From an uncultured Lachnospiraceae bacterium (GTDB taxonomy: Bacteria > Bacillota > Clostridia > Lachnospirales > Lachnospiraceae): a stretch of DNA of 64,000 nt. The position numbers and the translations under genes are program-made. The notes under the pieces are model-generated. The model was not told the origin of the DNA and ran no database searches. It was given only the letters and a program-made list of their open reading frames with translations. This document shows positions 42,967 through 50,938 of the stretch, piece by piece. The stretch is taken from contig URDN01000007.1 in assembly GCA_900546495.1 (NCBI GenBank), forward strand, positions 17,951 to 81,950. The letters are read 5' to 3'. Numbering within the stretch: position 1 is the first letter of the stretch; every line of letters starts with the position of its first letter.

Positions 42967-44349
42967 ATGTACAAAATTAATTTTGAAAAACCAATTCATA
43001 TTCATTTTATAGGCATCGGCGGCATCAGCATGAGCGGCCTTGCAGAGATATTATTAAAGGAAGGTTTTACCGTATCCGGATCAGACAACAAAGCATCCGC
43101 ACTGACCGAACAGTTAGAGCAAAACGGTGCAAAAATCTATATCGGGCAGCGTGCTTCCAACATTACAGATGACATTGATCTGGTGGTTTACACCGCTGCC
43201 ATCCACCCGGATAACGCAGAGTGGAAAGCTGCCAGCGATGCAGGTATCCCGATGCTTACCCGCGCACAGTTTTTAGGGCAGTTGATGGATAATTACGCAA
43301 AATCCATCGCAGTCAGCGGAACCCACGGAAAGACAACAACCACATCCATGATCTCTCATATCCTGCTTGCAGCAGACAGTGATCCGACCATCTCTGTCGG
43401 TGGTATGTTAGAGGCGATCGGTGGAAATATCCGTGTCGGCGGTTCTGATGTATTTCTGACCGAAGCATGTGAGTATACAAACAGCTTTTTAAATTTCCAT
43501 CCAAAATACAGCATTATCTTAAATATCGAAGAAGACCATATGGATTTCTTCAAAGATATTAACGATATCCGCAATTCCTTCCACAAATTCGCACAGAATA
43601 CTGCTGCCGACGGAATCCTGTTCCTGAACGCAGCCATCGACCATCCGGAAGAGATTACCGCAGACTTAAAAGAACGTATCGTTACATTCGGTCTGACAGA
43701 AGATGCCGATTACACAGCAACCGATATTACTTATAATGAAGAAGCATGTGCTTCCTTCACTTTTAATGTTCGCGGACAGGCAGCAGGACATGTTTCCTTA
43801 AATGTTCCGGGCAAACACAACATTGCCAATGCTCTGGCAGCCATTGCCTTTGCAACCGAAGCCGGATTTGATACAGACACCATCATTCGGGGATTACAGT
43901 CCTTTGGTGGTACAGCCAGACGTTTTGAGTACAAGGGAAAACTTGGCAGCATCACGATCATCGATGATTATGCACATCATCCGACAGAGATTGCCGCTAC
44001 ACTGACTGCAGCACGCAATTATCCGCATGACCGTATCATCTGTGTCTTCCAGCCGCACACTTATACCAGAACAAAGGCATTCTGGAATCAGTTCTCAGAT
44101 TCCCTTGCACTGGCAGACGTGGTAGTACTTGCAGATGTATATGCAGCCCGTGAGACTGATACCCTTGGAATCCACTGTGAAGATCTGGCAGATGATGTCC
44201 GTCGCAAAGGAACCGAAAGCTATTATTTTCCATCCTTTGATGCCATTGAAAACTTCCTTCTGGAAGAATGCCACGACAACGATCTGGTGATCACAATGGG
44301 CGCTGGCGACATTTATCAGGTCGGAGAACATTTATTAGGAAAACGCTAG
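42967..44349 (+). CDS. murC: UDP-N-acetylmuramate--L-alanine ligase
   Basis: Adds the first amino acid of the peptidoglycan stem peptide. 460 aa. Rossmann start HFIGIGGISMSGLAEILL, ATP-binding SGTHGKTTTTSMISHILL at about 117, IDDYAHHPTEIAATL, and C-terminal MGAGDIYQVGEHLL. The RBS is AGGTGG. Followed after 10 bp by the DnaD-type gene, so cell-wall synthesis and replication-loader genes may share a transcript. Confidence 0.97.
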   Translation: MYKINFEKPIHIHFIGIGGISMSGLAEILLKEGFTVSGSDNKASALTEQLEQNGAKIYIGQRASNITDDIDLVVYTAAIHPDNAEWKAASDAGIPMLTRAQFLGQLMDNYAKSIAVSGTHGKTTTTSMISHILLAADSDPTISVGGMLEAIGGNIRVGGSDVFLTEACEYTNSFLNFHPKYSIILNIEEDHMDFFKDINDIRNSFHKFAQNTAADGILFLNAAIDHPEEITADLKERIVTFGLTEDADYTATDITYNEEACASFTFNVRGQAAGHVSLNVPGKHNIANALAAIAFATEAGFDTDTIIRGLQSFGGTARRFEYKGKLGSITIIDDYAHHPTEIAATLTAARNYPHDRIICVFQPHTYTRTKAFWNQFSDSLALADVVVLADVYAARETDTLGIHCEDLADDVRRKGTESYYFPSFDAIENFLLEECHDNDLVITMGAGDIYQVGEHLLGKR

Positions 44350-44359
44350 AGAGAGTAAC

Positions 44360-45484
44360 ATGGCAAATATTACGTTATATAATGACCAGCCGGCATCTGC
44401 AACTTTTGTGCCGAATATTTTTATTGATGAATATATGAGACAGGCGAACGGGGAGTATGTAAAGATTTATCTTTACATACTCCGAAACCTGAACCAGTCC
44501 GCACAGAATGTTTCCCTTTCTGTTATTGCGGATCATTTTGACTGCACGGAGCGCGATATCCTCCGTGCTTTAAAATACTGGGAAAAACTGCGCCTGTTCC
44601 GTCTGGAATTTGACGAAAAACAAAACCTGGCAGGTATCCACGTTCTGGATGCACAAAATGCCTCAGCGCCTTCGACACCGGCAGCGTTTCAGGCAGACAA
44701 CATCCCTCAAAAAGTATCTGCGACACCAGTGCAGAAAGAATCCGATTCCACCAATATAACCGATCAGTTTATTCAGGCGACAGATACCGGAAAACGCACT
44801 TACACGATGGATGAAATGCGTACCTTTGCCTCCCGTGAAAATGTACGGGAACTGATTTTTATTGCCGAACAGTATCTCGGACGCACACTGACACAAAGTG
44901 ATCTGAATACTGTCTTTTTCTGGTATGATGAACTGAAACTTTCCACGGAAGTCATTGAAGTGATCATTGAAAACTGTGTAGCAAAAGGAAAGACAAGCCT
45001 TCACTATATGCAGAAAGTCGCAGAGGATTTCGCTGCCCGCAATATTCGAACGGTGGAAGAAGCCAAGGCAGCAATGAATCAGGGCGGTTCTTTATATTAT
45101 GCTGTTGTTAAGGCCTTCGGCATTCGCGGACGGAATCTCGTTCCCGCAGAACAGGATTTCTTAAACCAATGGTCAGACCGTATGGGATTTTCCACAGAAG
45201 TCATCGTAGAAGCATGCAGCCGGACGATTCGAAGCACCCACGAAGCCAATTTTGCCTATGCAAATTCCATTCTGAAAAAATGGTATGAGAACGGAGTGCA
45301 TACGCTGGATGACATTGCAAAATCGGACAGCATTTACCAGCAGTCACAGAAGAAGCATCCGCAAAAAAACGCTGCTCCGAAGAATAACCGTTTTATTAAT
45401 TTCCAGCAGCGTGACAATGATTATGAAGAATTACAGAAACAATTATTGCAAAAATCACTGTTGAACAAAAAATCTCAGTCCTGA
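44360..45484 (+). CDS. DnaD-domain replication initiation protein
   Basis: 374 aa. A winged-helix-like N-terminal region (about 25-85, YVKIYLYILRNLNQSAQNV, DCTERDILRALKYW) is followed by a variable Ser/Ala/Pro linker. Two DnaD-type helical domains come next: about 165-245 (ELIFIAEQYLGRTLTQSDLN) and about 250-330, ending in the conserved Tyr..Trp segment NFAYANSILKKWYENGVHT. Proteins of this design remodel DNA and help load the replicative helicase. It precedes the DnaI-type ATPase by 51 bp, matching the DnaB/DnaD-DnaI loader pairing of Firmicutes. Confidence 0.9.
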   Translation: MANITLYNDQPASATFVPNIFIDEYMRQANGEYVKIYLYILRNLNQSAQNVSLSVIADHFDCTERDILRALKYWEKLRLFRLEFDEKQNLAGIHVLDAQNASAPSTPAAFQADNIPQKVSATPVQKESDSTNITDQFIQATDTGKRTYTMDEMRTFASRENVRELIFIAEQYLGRTLTQSDLNTVFFWYDELKLSTEVIEVIIENCVAKGKTSLHYMQKVAEDFAARNIRTVEEAKAAMNQGGSLYYAVVKAFGIRGRNLVPAEQDFLNQWSDRMGFSTEVIVEACSRTIRSTHEANFAYANSILKKWYENGVHTLDDIAKSDSIYQQSQKKHPQKNAAPKNNRFINFQQRDNDYEELQKQLLQKSLLNKKSQS

Positions 45485-45535
45485 TAGCAGTAATGACTGT
45501 CTTTTCCCTTTTTTATTACCTGAAGGAGATGAACT

Positions 45536-46537
45536 ATGCCACTTACCAATACACAATATGACGAAATCATGCGTACTTATGAAAAACGGCAGCTGGACCG
45601 CCAGCAGCTTATCGATGCGCGCAAAAAGGAACTTGCCCTGCTGGACCCGGAATTCACGAAAATTGACAGCCGGATTGCCAAGTCCAGTGTTGCGACTGCC
45701 AGACTGCTTCTGAGCGGTGATACTTCCGCCCAGGAACATCTGCATAAGAAGCTCCAGCATCTTCGTCAGCAGCGGACAGACCTATTAAAAGACTACGGTT
45801 ATCCGGAAAACTATCTGCAGCCGGAGTATACCTGCCCGGATTGTCAGGATACCGGCTATATTAACAATCAGCGGTGTCACTGCCTGAAACAGGCATCCAT
45901 TGATCTGGTATATACTCAGTCCAATCTCCGTAATATTTTGCAGACGGAAAATTTTTCCTATTTTTCTTTTGCTTACTATCCAGATTCAAAGGACATGATT
46001 GATCCTGCAACACAATATACCCCTCTGGAAGCCGCACACAATGCCGTAGCACAATGCCAGAACTTTATCCGGTCCTTTGAAAAACCGGATGATTTCCAGA
46101 ATTTACTGATTTTTGGTAATACCGGTATTGGCAAGACATTTTTATCCAACTGTGTCGCAAAAGAATTGTTGGATCAGGGACATTCTGTCATCTACTTTTC
46201 CGCTCACCAGCTTTTTGAGCTTCTGACAGATCAGCAGTTTGGACGAACCTCAGATTTTTCTGCAGCAGACTATCGGAACATTTTTGACTGTGACCTGCTG
46301 ATCATCGATGACCTTGGAACAGAAGCCATCAACTCTATGACAACCTCACAGTTTTTCGTCTGCCTGAACGAACGCATCCTGAATCAGAAGTCCACTCTGA
46401 TCTCCACAAATCTGGAGCTGACAGAGCTTGCCACTTATTATTCCGAAAGAATTTTTTCCAGAATTTTCAATAATTTTACCGTTTTGCATTTATTTGGAAA
46501 TGATATTCGTATTCAGAAGAAACTTAGCGAAAACTAA
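45536..46537 (+). CDS. DnaI/DnaC-type helicase loader ATPase
   Basis: 333 aa, GAAGGAG upstream. Coiled N-terminal region (about 15-90), a zinc-binding knuckle YTCPDCQDTGYINN followed by CHC (about 101-121), then the AAA+ domain. That domain has Walker A FGNTGIGKTFLSNCVAKEL near 198, Walker B LLIIDDLGTE and sensor STNLEL with arginine SERIFSRIF. Loads the replicative helicase DnaB (also in this window) at origins or restarts. The stop codon abuts the target duplication of the MITE-like element, which therefore lies in its 3' region. Confidence 0.93.
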   Translation: MPLTNTQYDEIMRTYEKRQLDRQQLIDARKKELALLDPEFTKIDSRIAKSSVATARLLLSGDTSAQEHLHKKLQHLRQQRTDLLKDYGYPENYLQPEYTCPDCQDTGYINNQRCHCLKQASIDLVYTQSNLRNILQTENFSYFSFAYYPDSKDMIDPATQYTPLEAAHNAVAQCQNFIRSFEKPDDFQNLLIFGNTGIGKTFLSNCVAKELLDQGHSVIYFSAHQLFELLTDQQFGRTSDFSAADYRNIFDCDLLIIDDLGTEAINSMTTSQFFVCLNERILNQKSTLISTNLELTELATYYSERIFSRIFNNFTVLHLFGNDIRIQKKLSEN

Positions 46538-46718
46538 CTGTTTTTGTTACAGTTCACTCATCACATGGATTCAGGTAATGATCATGCTTGCATGAGGAAT
46601 TACCTGGATACATAGTGATGAAGGGAGCGCCTTTTTATGAGCAAAAACAGTAGCAAAGCTACGGAGAAGCCCGAAAGGGCATTTTGCGAATGGCGCGTGT
46701 GAACTGTAACCTGTTTTT
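46538..46718 (+). mobile_element. MITE-like element copy C with 8 bp target duplication
   Basis: 165 bp element (46546-46710) from GTTACAGTTCAC to GTGAACTGTAAC, perfect 12 bp inverted ends, flanked by CTGTTTTT at 46538-46545 and 46711-46718. Same internal order as copies A and B: stem CAGGTAAT/ATTACCTG with CATGCTTGCATG cap, GTAGC-AAA-GCTAC, GCCC-GAAA-GGGC. The ORF 46637-46702 is intact with GGGAG nine nt upstream, encoding MSKNSSKATEKPER then AFCEWRV. Insertion is directly after the DnaI-type stop codon. The remainder of the gap to prs holds the prs promoter. Confidence 0.85.
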
Positions 46719-46749
46719 TACAGAAAAACAAAGGAATTGCAGAAATCCC

Positions 46750-46779
46750 TTGTCATAAGCAGGTGTTCAGTGATATAAT
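46750..46779 (+). promoter_or_regulatory. prs promoter
   Basis: TTGTCA (46750-46755), 18 nt spacer, perfect TATAAT (46774-46779). Leader of about 135 nt before the ATG at 46920. Confidence 0.65.
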
Positions 46780-46919
46780 GCCAACGTATTACTGGACTTC
46801 CTGCTTTTTTTGATGGAAGCCGTCAGCACTCCAAAGTTCAACTTGTTTTTTGATTTTTGTGAGATGCTGTATTATTAACTATAAACCAACGAAAAGATTT
46901 GATGGAGGGAACTTTTCAA

Positions 46920-48113
46920 ATGCATAACGACCAGAGAAACTTAGAAACAATCCCGACTGGCGCGCTCGGAATCATTCCACTTGAGAGCTGCCGTGAGATC
47001 GGTGAAAAAGTTGACAAATATCTTGTAAAATGGAGATGTGTCCGCGAACATGAGCATGAAGACGACATTGCATTCAAAGGATATCTGCGTGATACCTATG
47101 TGATCAATGCATCCTGCCCGCGTTTCGGAAGTGGTGAAGCAAAAGGTATGATCCATGAAACAATTCGTGGATACGATCTGTACATCATGACAGACGTTAC
47201 CAACTACTCTCTTACTTACAAACTCTGTGGAAATGAGAATCATATGTCACCGGATGACCACTACCAGGATCTAAAACGTATGATCGCTGCCGCAAACGGT
47301 AAAGCAAGAAGAATCACTGTTATTATGCCGTTCCTGTATGAGAGCCGTCAGCACAGACGTACCGCACGTGAGTCCATGGACTGCGCACTGGCACTTCAGG
47401 AGCTGATCAGCATGGGTGTTGATAACATCATCACCTTTGATGCACATGATCCGCGTGTACAGAATGCTATCCCGCTTCATGGATTTGATACCGTTCAGCC
47501 GGCTTACCAGTTCGTAAAAGGTATTCTGAACGCAGTAGATGATATCCAGATTGACAACGACCATCTGATGATCATCAGCCCGGATGAAGGTGCTACAAGC
47601 CGTGCTGTATTCCTTGCAAGCGTACTTGGTGTAGATATGGGTATGTTCTACAAACGTCGTGATTACAGCCACATCGTAGACGGTACAAACCCGATCGTCG
47701 CTCATGAGTTCCTTGGTTCTTCTCTGGACGGCAAAGATGTATGGGTTGTTGATGATATGATCTCTTCCGGTGGAAGTATGATCGATGTTGCCCGTGAGTT
47801 AAAGAAACGTAACGCTGGCAGAATCTTCGTAATCGCTACATTCGGTCTGTTCACAAACGGTCTTGAGAAATTTGATAAAGCCGTAGAGGAAGGTCTGATC
47901 TACAAAGTAGTTACAACCAACCTTACTTACCAGACACCGGAACTGTTAAGCAGAGATTACTACATCAGCTGTGATATGAGCAAATATATCGCTTACATCA
48001 TTGACACATTAAATCATGATGCATCTATCAGCGATCTGCTTGATCCATATCAGAGAATCCAAACTCTGGTTGCCAAATACAAAGGGGAAATTCCAAAAGA
48101 GGATGAGGAGTAA
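46920..48113 (+). CDS. prs: ribose-phosphate pyrophosphokinase, long divergent form
   Basis: Makes PRPP from ribose-5-phosphate and ATP. 397 aa from the ATG at 46920 (GGAGGG 9 nt upstream), against about 315 aa for the Bacillus enzyme. Conserved blocks are modified: SRQHRRTARESMDCAL for the ATP loop, FDAHDPRVQNAIPLHGFD where DLHAxQxQGFF is usual (His kept), SPDEGATSRAVFL, and the PRPP loop VVDDMISSGGSM where DDxxDTAGT is usual. The extra length is an N-terminal extension plus a tail. It is probably the main Prs of the organism since long forms are common in its relatives; confirmation of activity would be needed. Confidence 0.88.
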   Translation: MHNDQRNLETIPTGALGIIPLESCREIGEKVDKYLVKWRCVREHEHEDDIAFKGYLRDTYVINASCPRFGSGEAKGMIHETIRGYDLYIMTDVTNYSLTYKLCGNENHMSPDDHYQDLKRMIAAANGKARRITVIMPFLYESRQHRRTARESMDCALALQELISMGVDNIITFDAHDPRVQNAIPLHGFDTVQPAYQFVKGILNAVDDIQIDNDHLMIISPDEGATSRAVFLASVLGVDMGMFYKRRDYSHIVDGTNPIVAHEFLGSSLDGKDVWVVDDMISSGGSMIDVARELKKRNAGRIFVIATFGLFTNGLEKFDKAVEEGLIYKVVTTNLTYQTPELLSRDYYISCDMSKYIAYIIDTLNHDASISDLLDPYQRIQTLVAKYKGEIPKEDEE

Positions 48114-48133
48114 TATTCAAATCTGATCATAAT

Positions 48134-48163
48134 AAAAGAGCGTCCGACCGGGCGCTCTTTTTT
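48134..48163 (+). terminator. terminator after prs
   Basis: AGAGCGTCC-GACC-GGGCGCTCT followed by a T run. Confidence 0.87.
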
Positions 48164-48240
48164 ACAAGAAAATATATATCACCAAATAATTCTCCTTTCT
48201 TCTCCTACACTCCAAGCAAAGGCATTCTTCCATTTATCTA

Positions 48241-48271
48241 AAAAGAAGCATCGGAATATCCGGTGCTTCTT
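48241..48271 (-). terminator. terminator after the HPr-like gene
   Basis: AAGAAGCATCGG-AATAT-CCGGTGCTTCTT; T run on the minus strand. Confidence 0.8.
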
Positions 48272-48294
48272 CACTAAACTGATATACTATAAAG

Positions 48295-48549
48295 TTACAT
48301 ACAGAGCAAAAATTTTTCCATGGCATTTAAAGCATCTGCTTCATCTGCGCCTTCAGCCTCAATCTCAACTTCCACACCATTGTGCGGATTGAAAGCCATA
48401 ATCCCCATAATACTTTTTGCATTGATGCGATGATTTCCACGCACCAGATACAGTGAGCTGGAAAACTGGCAGGCTACCTGTACTAGCTCTGCAATTGGAT
48501 TATCGTACTTATTTACGACGTCTGCAATGACAATTTCTTTCTTACTCAT
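48295..48549 (-). CDS. HPr-family protein lacking His15 but retaining Ser46 (Crh-like)
   Basis: 84 aa, collinear without gaps with Bacillus HPr. The active-site loop G-I-H15-A-R17-P is replaced by N-K-Y15-D-N17-P, so neither the PEP-dependent phosphohistidine nor its arginine is present. The regulatory region is conserved: NAKSIMGIMAF keeps Ser46 at the same position, and EAEGADEADALNAMEKF is typical. This is the pattern of Crh, whose Ser46-phosphorylated form assists CcpA in catabolite repression. A sugar-transfer role is excluded by sequence; a role with HPr kinase/CcpA is inferred. Monocistronic, GGAGG 13 nt before the start. Confidence 0.87.
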   Translation of the reverse strand: MSKKEIVIADVVNKYDNPIAELVQVACQFSSSLYLVRGNHRINAKSIMGIMAFNPHNGVEVEIEAEGADEADALNAMEKFLLCM

Positions 48550-48690
48550 ACGTTTTTCCTAACCTCCGTCTAATACACTATTGTAGTTTAGACCTAATTC
48601 TCACGTTTGACAAGCATCTTTTCAAAAACCGTTACTTTTACCGAAATGTCATACATTTTTTATCATTTCTTGGTTGTTTTTTCGCGCAAA

Positions 48691-48737
48691 AAAAGGACTG
48701 CGGAACATTCATTCTGTTCCACAGTCTCCTTGTTTTT
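48691..48737 (-). terminator. terminator after gdhA
   Basis: GGACTG-C-GGAACA pairs with TGTTCC-A-CAGTCTCC with A and T runs outside. Confidence 0.78.
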
Positions 48738-48784
48738 ATTGAGCAAAATCTATGCCAATTTTGTAATTTTGCATATTTTAATGA

Positions 48785-50119
48785 TTAGCAAACACCCTGT
48801 GCAAGCATAGCGTCTACAACTTTCTCAAAGCCTGCAATGTTAGCACCTGCAACATAGTCGCCCTCTTTGCCGTAACGTTTTGCAGCATCATCGATATTGT
48901 GATAAATGTTAACCATGATCTGGTTCAGTTTTGCATCTACTTCTTCGAATGTCCAGCTTAAACGCTCGCTATTCTGAGACATCTCAAGTGCGGATGTAGC
49001 AACACCACCTGCGTTTGCAGCTTTACCAGGAACGAAGTATACGCCGTTCTGCTGTAAGTACTGTGTAGCGTCCAGAGTAGTAGGCATGTTAGCCCCCTCG
49101 CATACTGCGATACAGCCGTTAGCAACTAATGCTTTTGCATCATCGATGAGCAGCTCGTTCTGTGTAGCACATGGAAGAGCGATATCGCATTTTACGCTCC
49201 ATACACCGCGTCCCTCATGATACTCAGCGCTTGGTCTTGCTGCTGCGTACTCTGTCAGACGTGCACGTTTTACTTCTTTTACCTCTTTCAGTAAGTCAAC
49301 ATCGATTCCTTCCGGATCATAGATCCAACCTGTAGAATCAGAGCATGTTACGCATTTAGCACCTAACTGATGTGCTTTCTGGATTGCATAGATTGCAACG
49401 TTACCGGCACCGGATACAACACAAGTCTTGCCTGCCAAATCCTGTCCGTGGGATTTCAGAAGTTCTTCTGTCATGTATAACAGACCGTAACCTGTAGCTT
49501 CTGTACGTGCTAAAGATCCACCATAAGTAAGTCCTTTACCTGTCAGAACGCCTTCATACAGTCTTGTGATTCTCTTATACTGGCCATACAGATAACCGAT
49601 CTCTCTTGCACCTGTTCCGATATCACCAGCCGGTACATCGACATCAGCACCGATGTATTTGTAAAGTTCTGTCATAAAGCTCTGGCAAAATGCCATAACC
49701 TCACGATCAGATTTGCCCTTAGGGTCGAAATCAGATCCACCTTTACCGCCTCCGATTGGAAGACCTGTTAAGGAGTTTTTGAATACCTGCTCGAAACCAA
49801 GGAATTTAATAATTCCAAGATATACAGATGGATGCAGACGCAGACCACCTTTGTACGGTCCGATTGCGTTGTTAAACTGTACACGGTATCCTGTGTTTAC
49901 CTGTGCCTGACCATTGTCGTCAACCCATGCCACACGGAATTTAAACTGTCTGTCTGGCTCTGTGATACGCTCTAAGATTGCTTCTTTCTTGTAAAGCTCC
50001 TCATTTGCTTCTACAACTGGTCTGATGGATTCCAATACTTCTTCTACTGCCTGAAGGAATTCCGGTTCAGCAGCATTTTTTGTTTTTACTCTCTCGAGTA
50101 CTTCGTCTACGTAGCTCAT
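48785..50119 (-). CDS. gdhA: NADP-type glutamate dehydrogenase
   Basis: Aminates 2-oxoglutarate to glutamate (ammonium assimilation). 444 aa, the hexameric class. Substrate region GPYKGGLRLHPSVYLGIIKFL and GGGKGGSDFDPKGKSD with the catalytic lysines; PAGDIGTGAREIGYLYGQYK; nucleotide fold VVSGAGNVAIYAIQKAHQLG. The residue after the second strand (TCSDSTGWIYDPEG) suits NADP. Catabolic use in amino-acid fermentation is also possible. Monocistronic; GGAGAT precedes the start. Confidence 0.96.
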   Translation of the reverse strand: MSYVDEVLERVKTKNAAEPEFLQAVEEVLESIRPVVEANEELYKKEAILERITEPDRQFKFRVAWVDDNGQAQVNTGYRVQFNNAIGPYKGGLRLHPSVYLGIIKFLGFEQVFKNSLTGLPIGGGKGGSDFDPKGKSDREVMAFCQSFMTELYKYIGADVDVPAGDIGTGAREIGYLYGQYKRITRLYEGVLTGKGLTYGGSLARTEATGYGLLYMTEELLKSHGQDLAGKTCVVSGAGNVAIYAIQKAHQLGAKCVTCSDSTGWIYDPEGIDVDLLKEVKEVKRARLTEYAAARPSAEYHEGRGVWSVKCDIALPCATQNELLIDDAKALVANGCIAVCEGANMPTTLDATQYLQQNGVYFVPGKAANAGGVATSALEMSQNSERLSWTFEEVDAKLNQIMVNIYHNIDDAAKRYGKEGDYVAGANIAGFEKVVDAMLAQGVC

Positions 50120-50383
50120 CTCGTATCTCCTTTTTTTTTATAATCTCAACATCATCATTTTATTATGTTATGAAGGATTGTGCAATATTTTTTTTAAATT
50201 TTGTCATATTTTTCACATTTAAGCGTGATTTTACGTGTTTCTTGCATAATTTGAAACCATTCCCGTCACCAGGCACAATATTTTTGTAATCCAGCACAAA
50301 ACTTATCTTTTATTTTCTCTGTTTTTTCCTGAAAATAGCTTCTCATTTTTGCAAGGCAGTGTTCTGGCACATCCTCGCGGAGC

Positions 50384-50475
50384 GTTTATCTCAATCGGAG
50401 ATTGTACTCCCACTGAGAAAGACTTGTTATTACTCACCACTTGCAAAAGTGGGCGTCTTCTCGACTGAGATAAAC
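50384..50475. other. structured element in the gdhA/DtxR interval
   Basis: GTTTATCTCA (50384-50393) pairs perfectly with TGAGATAAAC (50466-50475). Within it CCACTT-GCAA-AAGTGG (50437-50452) is a GNRA-capped stem bracketed by AGAC/GTCT. CCCACT near 50409 could instead pair with AGTGGG, an alternative fold. Strand is not determined. The remaining part of the 417 bp gap (50120-50536) has an AT-rich gdhA upstream region and a GAAGCAGA/TCTGCTTC hairpin next to the regulator stop; no gene. Confidence 0.5.
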
Positions 50476-50536
50476 AACGAAGCAGAAGCCCCTGATCCTG
50501 ATTTTTACATCAAAACCGGAAACCTCTGCTTCTACT

Positions 50537-50914
50537 TTAAATTTCTCCCATTTCGTCTAAGATATGTTTTCTCAGTGCGGTATAAGTCTCTTTGCTGAGT
50601 GTGTGCTCGATCTTGCACGCATCCTGCTCTGCGATCTCCGGATCAATTCCAAGAAACTCAAGCCATTTGCGCAGGATCAGATGTCTGTCATAAATGTTGG
50701 AAGCGATTTCCATACCACTTTCTGTCAGAGTGATAAAACCACTGTTGTCTACGTTAATGTAACCATTTAAGCGCAGATTTTTCATTGCAACACTGATACT
50801 CGGTTTGGAGTAATTCATTTCATTTGCAATGTCGATGGAACGAACCACCGGAAGTTCTTTGCTCAACTTCAAAATACACTCTAAATAATCTTCTGCTGAC
50901 TGATGAATTTGCAT
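50537..50914 (-). CDS. DtxR/MntR-family metal-dependent regulator
   Basis: 125 aa from the ATG at 50914, with AAGGAGG 8 nt upstream. Winged helix about 1-65 (SAEDYLECILKLSKELPVVR, DIANEMNYSKPSISVAMKNL) and the dimerisation/metal domain about 70-125 (DRHLILRKWLEFLGIDPEIAEQDACKIEH). Ligand-type residues Asp (start), His and Glu (EQDACKIEH) are present, as in MntR and IdeR; no SH3 domain, so it is the short form. Probably represses or activates Mn or Fe transport genes that are not in this window. Confidence 0.92.
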   Translation of the reverse strand: MQIHQSAEDYLECILKLSKELPVVRSIDIANEMNYSKPSISVAMKNLRLNGYINVDNSGFITLTESGMEIASNIYDRHLILRKWLEFLGIDPEIAEQDACKIEHTLSKETYTALRKHILDEMGEI

Positions 50915-50938
50915 CCCCTGTACCTCCTTATTCATACT

